Positions 8,125 through 12,472 of a stretch of 15,146 nucleotides of DNA are shown one piece after another. A model generated the notes under the pieces. That model saw only the letters and a program-made list of their open reading frames with translations, searched no databases and was not told the origin of the DNA. Each line of letters begins with the position of its first letter. Position 1 is the first letter of the stretch. The position numbers were made by a program, and so were the translations under genes. This stretch comes from XYD1-FULL-44-32 sp964433715 (GTDB taxonomy: Bacteria; Patescibacteriota; Minisyncoccia; Phycocordibacterales; XYD1-FULL-46-19): the NCBI GenBank assembly GCA_964433715.1, contig CAYSSL010000014.1:1-15146 (forward strand), in the 5' to 3' direction.

Positions 8125-8137
8125 GCCTCGGTTTTTT
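8111..8137 (+). terminator. Intrinsic terminator overlapping the rplI stop codon
   Basis: Perfect palindromic arms (AAACCGAGGC 8111-8120 and GCCTCGGTTT 8125-8134) are followed by T to 8137. The 5' arm lies in the last rplI codons and the stop TAA (8122-8124) is in the TTAA loop. Confidence 0.9.
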
Positions 8138-8167
8138 GATATCTTTTATTTATAGAAGAAGATGGAT

Positions 8168-8173
8168 TATAAT
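8168..8173 (+). promoter_or_regulatory. -10 box for the 8213-9180 gene pair
   Basis: A perfect TATAAT lies 39 nt before the ATG at 8213. No good -35 is seen at 16-18 nt (TTTATT at 8145-8150 at best). Confidence 0.45.
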
Positions 8174-8212
8174 AAAATATATTTCTCTATTTAATTTTTT
8201 TAAAAATAAAAA

Positions 8213-8668
8213 ATGAGTCTAAATATATTTGGTTTATTTATTCTGCTGGCTGGTTTTGTTATCGGTCTTGGGGCGGTGACGGTTATAGATTGGTTGGGTT
8301 TTTTGGGTCGCAAGTCTAGCTACTGGACAGAAGCGACAACTAGAGCTCATAAAGTAACGAAGCCTCTGATCTGGCTCGGGATATTTTTGGCAATAGTGGG
8401 CGGTACTATTTTTTATAGGAATGAAGCCTTGTCAGGTATACCTCTTATTCATTTTATAATTGCTATTTTTCTTATTATCAATGGCCTTTTCTTGTCATTT
8501 AAAGTAAGTCCTTACTTAATCCAGAAAGAAAAAGAGGGGAGGGCAGGGGAGATGCTGACTCGGTCTTGGCAGAGAAAAATTTTTGTTTCTCTTATTGTTT
8601 CTGATTTGGGTTGGTGGGGCGGACTTTTTTTGCTCGTTTATTATCTTGTTTCAAAATTAAATATATGA
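8213..8668 (+). CDS. Four-helix integral membrane protein of unknown function
   Basis: A 151-aa hydrophobic protein that I cannot assign to a family. Four probable membrane segments are visible: about 4-26 (IFGLFILLAGFVIGLGAVTVI), 50-66 (PLIWLGIFLAIVGGTIF), 75-95 (GIPLIHFIIAIFLIINGLFL) and 124-147 (FVSLIVSDLGWWGGLFLLVYYLV). Between helices 1 and 2 is a polar stretch with WLGFLGRKSSYWTEATTRAHK; helices 3 and 4 are separated by a charged stretch with QKEKEGRAGEML. No SD is obvious, and the leader is very AT-rich. The stop overlaps the next gene's ATG (ATGA, 8665-8668), so the two proteins are likely made together. Confidence 0.78.
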   Translation: MSLNIFGLFILLAGFVIGLGAVTVIDWLGFLGRKSSYWTEATTRAHKVTKPLIWLGIFLAIVGGTIFYRNEALSGIPLIHFIIAIFLIINGLFLSFKVSPYLIQKEKEGRAGEMLTRSWQRKIFVSLIVSDLGWWGGLFLLVYYLVSKLNI

Positions 8669-9180
8669 GGTCTAGGCTGATTGAAGTGCGGGTCTCCGAT
8701 AAGATGCAGAAGGGGTATAAATACGTTTTAACCCAATCAGAGGGTAAAAATTTTGATCCACTATTTAAGCCCGACCTTACACCAGCTGAAATGCTTGCCC
8801 TCGGTGTTTTTGGTGGCAAATATATGACTGACTGTCAAAAAGAGTTTCCAGCTAGTTGGTTTAAAAAAGCCAAACTAAATCCTAAAAAACACGATGCCCA
8901 AATTAACCTTTTTGGGGTAAATGCTTCGCAGCCGCTGTCGGTTTGGCAAAAGAAAGGTTGGATCTATAAAGATGACCCGCGGGGATGGTTTCAGTGGTAT
9001 TGTCGTTACTATATGGGCCGAAGACTACCAGACGAAGACGAGCGTCAAATAAAACGCTGGAAGGCGATGCAGAGGCATTTGGCCCAAATCAAGCGTCATT
9101 GTCGAGCGGGAGATAAATTTTGTCGTAAGCGCCAGCGCCAAGCGGTTTTACATTGGGCTTATGATAGTAGAAAGATTTAA
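8665..9180 (+). CDS. Conserved uncharacterised WFQWYCRYY-motif protein
   Basis: A 171-aa basic protein dense in aromatic residues. The start is set at 8665, where ATGA overlaps the stop of the upstream gene, giving translational coupling; an in-frame ATG at 8611 would overlap that gene by 58 nt. Notable runs are LALGVFGGKYM (about 44-54), WFKKAKL, NLFGVNASQPLSVWQKKGWI (80-99), DPRGWFQWYCRYYMGRR (102-118) and a Cys/His/Arg-rich C-terminus HCRAGDKFCRKRQRQAVLHWAYD (145-167). From memory, similar GWFQWYCRYY-GRR...RQRQA-LHWA proteins occur in other bacteria and in some eukaryotes without known function; I could not check this. The Cys residues (C56, C110, C146, C152) might bind metal, but that is a guess. 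No nuclease or enzyme motif is clear. Confidence 0.82.
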   Translation: MRSRLIEVRVSDKMQKGYKYVLTQSEGKNFDPLFKPDLTPAEMLALGVFGGKYMTDCQKEFPASWFKKAKLNPKKHDAQINLFGVNASQPLSVWQKKGWIYKDDPRGWFQWYCRYYMGRRLPDEDERQIKRWKAMQRHLAQIKRHCRAGDKFCRKRQRQAVLHWAYDSRKI

Positions 9181-9208
9181 TATGAGAAAATTGGGCCTAA
9201 TAATATAA

Positions 9209-9237
9209 TTGACTTTATATAAAATAGATTATATAAT
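9209..9237 (+). promoter_or_regulatory. Near-consensus promoter of the SCAGH gene
   Basis: TTGACT (9209-9214), a 17-nt spacer and a perfect TATAAT (9232-9237). The predicted start near 9244 gives a leader of about 48 nt ending in an AGGGAGG ribosome-binding site. Confidence 0.78.
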
Positions 9238-9291
9238 AAATTAAGACAAATCGTTTTACTGTCACACAAAAAGGAAAAGGGAGGCTTTCCG

Positions 9292-9738
9292 ATGCCTAGC
9301 TTTCTGGGGAATATCTTACCCCTACCGTCCGAACTGGATCTTGAGCGGGTTGGTTTTGATGTCGTTGAGGAAGAGGTGAGGGAACTGGTGAGAGCTCTCT
9401 GGACCAGTGGTTACCAGACAATCTGTTCGTGTGCTGGTCACCTGACACCTGAAACAGAACCCTTTCCGTGGATAACAATCTTGCTGGCTCCGGAGTCACT
9501 AGAAAGACTAGCTCCAATCATCGCTCGTTTTAACGAAAGTCGGGGCAAAGATGGCTACCTGCCTCGCGCGATTGACACTTGGACTTTGTCACCGCTAATC
9601 ACGGTGTCTGGCCTGTGTGTCTACCTTCAGCCAGTAGACATTAACCAAGGGCGGTCTTTGGACCGGCTAAGTGAACTGCAGCGAGACGGGCAGAGTCTGG
9701 CGGCGTTTATCTCCGCAGATGAAGCCCAGAAGAAATGA
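9292..9738 (+). CDS. Orphan hypothetical protein with SCAGH motif, 148 aa
   Basis: No firm family assignment. A helical N-terminal segment (ERVGFDVVEEEVRELVRALWTSG, 18-40) leads into a short Cys/His motif GYQTICSCAGHLTPE (40-54), a strand WITILLAP, helices with LERLAPIIARFNES, then a second strand pair (TWTLSPLITVSGLCVYLQP, 96-114) and a C-terminal helix. The layout resembles small domains with a T-SC-GH motif found in phage and bacterial hypothetical proteins, where Cys and His might bind metal; this is inference. Start choice is firm: AAAAGGAAAAGGGAGG ends about 9 nt before ATG 9292. It is a single-gene unit with a near-consensus promoter and a hairpin terminator 14 nt after the stop. Confidence 0.8.
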   Translation: MPSFLGNILPLPSELDLERVGFDVVEEEVRELVRALWTSGYQTICSCAGHLTPETEPFPWITILLAPESLERLAPIIARFNESRGKDGYLPRAIDTWTLSPLITVSGLCVYLQPVDINQGRSLDRLSELQRDGQSLAAFISADEAQKK

Positions 9739-9752
9739 AAGGAGGAACAAAA

Positions 9753-9790
9753 AAGCGGGTACACCTTTGGGTGCACCCGCTTCAATTTTT
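9753..9790. terminator. Bidirectional terminator between the SCAGH gene and rpmA
   Basis: A 13-bp stem with one A/C mismatch (9753-9765 with 9770-9782) has a 4-nt loop. T tracts lie on both outer sides: ATTTTT (9785-9790) on the plus strand and six T (complement of 9749-9754) on the minus strand. It serves both convergent genes. Confidence 0.9.
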
Positions 9791-9797
9791 ATCTTAA

Positions 9798-10076
9798 TTA
9801 TTTAGTTATAACACTTACCACTTTGTGGACTTTGGACTTGCCGTTGAAACCTAGTTTACGTTTTTCGCTAAATTTTACTTGGCCAGGGGCCACTGCAAAT
9901 AGGGTATGGTCTTTACCAATTTTTACATTATTGCCGGCTAAAACTTTTGTTCCGCGTTGGCGGATAATAATAGACCCCGATTTAGCTTCTTGTCCATCAA
10001 AAAGCTTAGTGCCGAGATATTTAGGATTTGAGTCGCGGAGGTTTTTAGCGGTACCGCCCGCTTTTCTATGTGCCAT
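9798..10076 (-). CDS. rpmA: Ribosomal protein bL27
   Basis: A 92-aa large-subunit protein whose N-terminal tail reaches the peptidyl transferase centre. It has the conserved MAHRKAGGTAKNLRDSNPKYLGTK start (residues 1-24), GSIIIRQRGTK (34-44) and GKDHTLFAVAPGQVKF (54-69). The N-terminus begins directly at MAHRKAGG with no cleavable extension. It is normally next to rplU, but here it is about 9.7 kb away and inverted. No SD is present; a TATAGT box ends 6 nt before the ATG, so a leaderless mRNA is likely. It is divergent from the Ada-like gene, with 30 nt between the start codons. Confidence 0.95.
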   Translation of the reverse strand: MAHRKAGGTAKNLRDSNPKYLGTKLFDGQEAKSGSIIIRQRGTKVLAGNNVKIGKDHTLFAVAPGQVKFSEKRKLGFNGKSKVHKVVSVITK

Positions 10077-10082
10077 AGTTTG

Positions 10083-10090
10083 ACTATACT
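10083..10090. promoter_or_regulatory. Overlapping divergent -10 boxes (rpmA and Ada-like gene)
   Basis: TATAGT on the minus strand (10088-10083) would start rpmA almost at its ATG. TATACT on the plus strand (10085-10090) would start the divergent gene about 10 nt before its ATG. The two boxes overlap by 4 nt, so the two promoters probably compete. No clear -35 was found for either. Confidence 0.42.
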
Positions 10091-10106
10091 TTATTTAAAT
10101 AACCTT

Positions 10107-10499
10107 ATGAGTATAAGAGAAATCTCCAAAAAAATCAAGGGGGTGGGCTGGCTGGGAATATCGGTTAGTGATTGGTTTATAGAGAGGCAGAAGGACCTGC
10201 TGATTATAGCGGTAATCGTCTTTTTGCCTGTTTTAATCTATGGTTTATGGTTCTTGGCTTCTCTAGAGGCAGCCAAAACTCCAATGGAGGTAAAAGATTT
10301 GGGGCAAGACGATTTTGGGTCTACTCAACCTTATCTTGAGCAGGGTAAATATGTAGCTTCACGATCGGGTACCAAATATCATTTGCCGTGGTGTAGTGGG
10401 GCCAAGAGAATAAAAGAGGGGAATAAGGTTTGGTTTAATTCTGAAAATGAAGCGCGGGCGGCTGGTTTTGCTCCTGCTTCCAATTGTCCGGGAATATAA
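10107..10499 (+). CDS. Membrane-anchored protein with Ada-like C-terminal domain
   Basis: A 130-aa protein with one membrane segment (about 33-55, LLIIAVIVFLPVLIYGLWFLASL) and a C-terminal domain of the Ada-like metal-binding type seen in many CPR proteins: YVASRSGTKYHLPWCSGAKRI (about 80-100), VWFNSENEARAAGFAPASNCPG. The usual motif is KYH-x-x-x-C...K-I...W/F-x-S-x-x-EA-x-x-x-G-[FY]-x-P-C-x-x-C. Here the first Cys of the terminal CxxC is replaced (PASNC), leaving two of the three expected Cys, so metal binding may be weak or lost. The likely start is ATG 10107 (MSIREISKK); an upstream in-frame codon would begin inside the rpmA promoter. The N-terminus is cytoplasmic by positive charge and the domain is outside. 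Role unknown. Confidence 0.8.
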   Translation: MSIREISKKIKGVGWLGISVSDWFIERQKDLLIIAVIVFLPVLIYGLWFLASLEAAKTPMEVKDLGQDDFGSTQPYLEQGKYVASRSGTKYHLPWCSGAKRIKEGNKVWFNSENEARAAGFAPASNCPGI

Positions 10500-10602
10500 A
10501 AAGACCACCTACCCGCAACGGTCTCTTTTGCAACAGGCATCAGAGCCCCGTCACTACCTGCACCGACAAAAGGGCTAATTTTGTCTTTTAAAGTAGGTGG
10601 TC
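10498..10602 (-). ncRNA. Candidate structured small RNA of unknown family
   Basis: A perfect 10-bp pairing (GACCACCTAC / GTAGGTGGTC; 10593-10602 with 10503-10512) closes about 80 nt of internal structure. Inside, on the minus strand, is a perfect 7-bp hairpin (GACAAAA/TTTTGTC, 10565-10585) with loop TTAGCCC, and a 6-bp stem CAGGTA/TGCCTG with a 15-nt loop. The loops can pair through AGCCC and GGGCT (10572-10576 with 10544-10548), giving a kissing or pseudoknot layout. The minus strand is favoured: an extended -10 (TGC + TATTAT, 10614-10609) places the start at G10602, exactly the first base of the closing stem, and the last arm is followed by five T (10502-10498). No coding potential. I recognise no known riboswitch, SRP, 6S or tmRNA signature. 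Its 3' end abuts the stop of the convergent Ada-like gene. Confidence 0.5.
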
Positions 10603-10620
10603 AAAAATATAATAGCATAA

Positions 10621-10640
10621 AAAAAGCCCCGCGGACGCAC
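10621..10640 (-). terminator. 3' half of a terminator cut by the assembly gap
   Basis: On the minus strand the sequence reads GTCCGCGGGGC followed by seven T, which is the 3' arm and T tract of an intrinsic terminator. The matching 5' arm would lie in the gap. It implies a minus-strand transcript ending here that begins in or beyond the gap. Confidence 0.4.
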
Positions 10641-10740
10641 NNNNNNNNNNNNNNNNNNNNNNNNNNNNNNNNNNNNNNNNNNNNNNNNNNNNNNNNNNNN
10701 NNNNNNNNNNNNNNNNNNNNNNNNNNNNNNNNNNNNNNNN
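10641..10740. other. Assembly gap, 100 N
   Basis: Exactly 100 N, the conventional placeholder for a scaffold gap of unknown true size. GC-rich hairpin sequence on the left and repeats on the right may have stopped assembly. No gene can be called across it. Confidence 0.98.
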
Positions 10741-10784
10741 CAAAGAGTATTGTCCACATATTTACAATTTTGGCAAGGGTGGGC

Positions 10785-10866
10785 GGGGGAGTGAGTTTAT
10801 CTTATTTTTAAAAATGTTTTAATTTTTTAATACCGCCACTCCCCCTTGTTTTATTTTAGGGGAGTG
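10785..10866. repeat. Three-arm GGGGAGTG / CACTCCCC inverted repeat
   Basis: GGGGGAGTG (10785-10793) is a perfect complement of CACTCCCCC (10837-10845), which can instead pair with GGGGAGTG (10859-10866). The middle arm can pair with only one partner at a time. Neither hairpin is followed by a T tract. Confidence 0.7.
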
Positions 10867-11008
10867 AGGGTGGGTAATAATATTTCATCACCAGTAGAGG
10901 ATAATAAAAAATAGTTTTTAATAATTTTTTTCAAAGCTATCATCAATAGAGGGGGAGGATAGATAAAAAAATAAAATAGCCAGTATTATCTAGGGCCGGT
11001 TATTATTA

Positions 11009-11046
11009 ATACAGTGTCGCACAACATAGATTTTGCGACACTGTAT
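11009..11046. repeat. 13-bp perfect inverted repeat, 12-nt loop
   Basis: ATACAGTGTCGCA (11009-11021) and its exact complement (11034-11046) flank a 12-nt A/T-rich loop. No T tract follows on either strand, so it is unlikely to be a terminator. It may be an RNA stem or a protein-binding site; the 3' arm runs into a TATACT (11044-11049). Confidence 0.8.
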
Positions 11047-11226
11047 ACTATAGAAAAGGGCGGGCTGGCTTTCCTTATATTTATTTAGTTTAGACTAAGC
11101 CCTAAAATCGTTTTTAACGAATCTTTTATATTAAGGTAGGACCTTCCTATCTTAAAAAATATTTATAATCTCCTATTTTCCTACTGGCGATCATTGTTAT
11201 CAAATTATTCAAAAAAGACCCTATAC

Positions 11227-11259
11227 CTCCCCTATCAAAAAATTAATTTTGTGGGGGAG
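11227..11259. repeat. Hairpin at the end of the 48-aa ORF
   Basis: CTCCCC (11227-11232) pairs with GGGGAG (11254-11259), with an inner AAAATT/AATTTT dyad (11239-11250). On the minus strand it overlaps the last codons and stop of the 48-aa ORF, and six T follow a few nt later (GGTCTTTTTT), so it could be a weak terminator. Confidence 0.5.
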
Positions 11260-11389
11260 TTGAATTTTTATTTTTTATATATTCTACCGCCAAAGTCTGA
11301 CTCTTTTTGAAGGCCAAGTAAACAAGCCAGACAATAATAAGGGGTATTTGTTTCCTTATATCATTTAAATCTTTAAGAAATTGTTCCAT
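11243..11389 (-). CDS. Small single-pass membrane protein, 48 aa
   Basis: A short ORF reading MEQFLKDLNDIRKQIP, then a hydrophobic segment LIIVWLVYLAF (17-27), a basic KKS stop-transfer, and a polar tail ending NKNSTPPQN. The topology of charged N-terminal helix, one membrane span and basic flank is typical of genuine small membrane proteins and unlikely in random AT-rich sequence. A good promoter (TTGTTG, 17 nt, TATAAT) lies 39 nt upstream. The SD is poor. Function unknown; it sits downstream of and in the same direction as the lysozyme-like gene, but behind that gene's strong terminator, so it is its own unit. Confidence 0.55.
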   Translation of the reverse strand: MEQFLKDLNDIRKQIPLIIVWLVYLAFKKSQTLAVEYIKNKNSTPPQN

Positions 11390-11427
11390 AAATCGTTTTT
11401 TGCCATTTTGTCTATTCTGACCAGATG

Positions 11428-11456
11428 ATTATAGAAGACTAAATTTAATACAACAA
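11428..11456 (-). promoter_or_regulatory. Promoter of the 48-aa membrane ORF
   Basis: On the minus strand, TTGTTG (11456-11451), a 17-nt spacer and a perfect TATAAT (11433-11428). The start is predicted near 11421, about 32 nt before the ATG. Confidence 0.65.
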
Positions 11457-11459
11457 GTA

Positions 11460-11501
11460 AAAAATAAACACCGTAGTGTTTAAACTACGGTGTTTATTTT
11501 T
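11460..11501 (-). terminator. Strong terminator overlapping the end of the lysozyme-like gene
   Basis: An 18-bp perfect stem (11460-11477 with 11484-11501) closes a 6-nt loop that contains the stop codon. The 3' arm runs directly into TTTATTTTTTACTT on the minus strand. The last six codons of the gene form one arm. Confidence 0.9.
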
Positions 11502-11938
11502 GGGGACCAGCACGGCTTGCTCCATTTCCAGTGATAGGCGCCTTCGTTCTTGATGAGCCATAAGGCGTAGTCGGTATTTCCTTCAGCCGTATAAATATCG
11601 AATCCTAATTCTAGACTTTTCTTTAGGTGGTACTTTTCATTAATTTGAAAGAGTCCCACGTCAAGCGGATTATGAACTCCGCGGAGTACTGTCCCAGTAT
11701 CGGCATTAAACTGCCGATAAGTGCTTTCACAGAATGCAATTGCTTGAGTCAGTTTAGGGTCAACTCCTTGTTCCTTACTTTTCTTTAAGATTAGCTCAGG
11801 AATCAAATTATCTTGAGTTTTAGCAGCGACTGATTCGTTGACAACTTGCACAACAGACACCTGGGCGTCGGGCGCGACCGGAATCGGGCCTTCGGCGATG
11901 GTGGGAGTTATATTCGAGAAAGCTATGAGGCCTGCCAT
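11480..11938 (-). CDS. Lysozyme-fold lytic transglycosylase-like protein
   Basis: A 152-aa protein with an SLT/lysozyme-like domain. Residues 44-144 show LIPELILKKSKEQGVDPKLTQ, AFCESTYRQFNADTGTVLRG with probable catalytic Glu at 71, PLDVGLFQINEKYH (91-104, the GLFQIN motif), LGFDIYTAEGNTDYALWLI (111-129) and W-KPCW (139-144). This matches the E-S...N..G...D.GLFQIN...A..NI.YA pattern of transglycosylases that cut the peptidoglycan glycan chain. C70 and C143 could form a disulfide. The ATG at 11938 gives only a short hydrophobic start (MAGLIAFSNI). The frame stays open upstream for 18 codons without an ATG, GTG or TTG and would complete a signal peptide (RLIIRTLQIGMAGLIAF), so a rare AUU or similar start is possible. 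A promoter-attenuator leader precedes it. Confidence 0.82.
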   Translation of the reverse strand: MAGLIAFSNITPTIAEGPIPVAPDAQVSVVQVVNESVAAKTQDNLIPELILKKSKEQGVDPKLTQAIAFCESTYRQFNADTGTVLRGVHNPLDVGLFQINEKYHLKKSLELGFDIYTAEGNTDYALWLIKNEGAYHWKWSKPCWSPKINTVV

Positions 11939-11982
11939 GCCTATTTGTAACGTGCGTATAATAAGCCGTTGGGCTAGTTTTA

Positions 11983-12023
11983 AGATTTGAGATCAGAAAC
12001 TTGTAGTGGGAACCGATCTCAAA
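11983..12023 (-). promoter_or_regulatory. Leader hairpin upstream of the lysozyme-like gene
   Basis: TTTGAGATC and GATCTCAAA form an 11-bp dyad with one wobble (12023-12013 with 11993-11983 on the minus strand) around a 16-nt loop. It lies between the leader terminator and the start codon and could be a regulatory RNA stem or a repressor site. Confidence 0.5.
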
Positions 12024-12024
12024 C

Positions 12025-12047
12025 AAAAAAACACTTGGCAGTGTTTT
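12025..12047 (-). terminator. Early (leader) terminator ahead of the lysozyme-like gene
   Basis: AAAACACT, loop GCCA and AGTGTTTT (12047-12028) form a perfect 8-bp hairpin running into a 7-T run, then GTTT. It lies about 55-75 nt after the predicted start of the consensus promoter and before the coding region, so it would act as an attenuator or end a small RNA. A possible 8-codon leader peptide (MLYVCGIA, ATG at 12096) sits between. Confidence 0.7.
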
Positions 12048-12106
12048 GCGTGATTGTGAATTTAGAGAGTCATGCAATACCACACACGTAAAGCATAACT
12101 GTCAAT

Positions 12107-12135
12107 ATTATAGCAGAGGCTAGCCTTGCTGTCAA
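12107..12135 (-). promoter_or_regulatory. Exact-consensus sigma70 promoter
   Basis: On the minus strand, TTGACA (12135-12130), exactly 17 nt, then TATAAT (12112-12107), with an extended TG two bases before the -10. All twelve hexamer bases match consensus. A second TTGACA begins 2 nt after the -10, without a good partner. The start is predicted near 12100. Confidence 0.88.
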
Positions 12136-12176
12136 GCGTTTTTTATGGTCTAAAATATGGCTTAAAATAAGGGTAT

Positions 12177-12464
12177 TTAGGCTGTTTTTTGAGATTCAAA
12201 CCACTCAGAGACTAGCGGCCAAACCCAGCCCAAGATCCATTTTTCCCATATCCAGAGGGCTGGTTCACGGATAAAATTGGTCCAAAGATAGAGTAAAACA
12301 TCCCAGAGCTTCTCCCCTACAACTTTTATAGTTTCCCAAATACTTTGAGCGCTATCAGATTGCCAAATTTCTCTCAAATTTACTTTAAAGTAGGCTAATA
12401 AAATAATTACAACAATAACTATTACTATTAAACGAATAAAGCCGGCCGAGGAGTTGTTTTTCAT
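12177..12464 (-). CDS. Trp-rich single-pass membrane protein, 95 aa
   Basis: An N-terminal membrane anchor (about 9-26, FIRLIVIVIVVIILLAYF) is followed by a helical tail with ten Trp in residues 34-88 (IWQSDSAQSIWETIKVVGEKLW, LWTNF, LWIWEKWILGWVWPL). The Trp spacing suggests amphipathic helices lying on a membrane, perhaps oligomerising. The start is ATG 12464, 8 nt after the M23 gene's stop; an in-frame start 25 codons upstream would overlap that gene and add an unlikely N-terminus. It is co-transcribed with the M23 peptidase, hinting at a role at the envelope. I do not recognise the family. Confidence 0.75.
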   Translation of the reverse strand: MKNNSSAGFIRLIVIVIVVIILLAYFKVNLREIWQSDSAQSIWETIKVVGEKLWDVLLYLWTNFIREPALWIWEKWILGWVWPLVSEWFESQKTA

Positions 12465-12472
12465 AGTCTTAA

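Larger units (their letters stand above)
10741..11242. other. AT-rich non-coding stretch with inverted repeats
   Basis: I see no credible protein gene in either strand; stop codons are dense. It contains repeated GGGGGAG-type arms (10785-10866, 10951-10957, 11226-11259), a 13-bp perfect inverted repeat (11009-11046) and a weaker dyad TTAAGGTAGG / CCTATCTTAA (11131-11140 with 11146-11155). These structures suggest RNA genes or regulatory sites, but no family is recognised. Confidence 0.7.

Noticed and set aside
10575..10811. Open frames spanning the N run
   Set aside because: They exist only because N codons contain no stops; the sequence on both sides is non-coding.
10859..10883. Tiny minus-strand ORF starting near 10885 (MKYYYPPSLP)
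   Set aside because: Ten codons, no SD, and it lies inside the inverted-repeat arm; chance occurrence is more likely.
11820..12083. Open frame with a GTG start overlapping the lysozyme-like gene (MVLHDSLNS...)
   Set aside because: It runs through the leader terminator and hairpin, has no SD, no recognisable domain, and a low-complexity Arg-rich end that is the shadow of the real gene.
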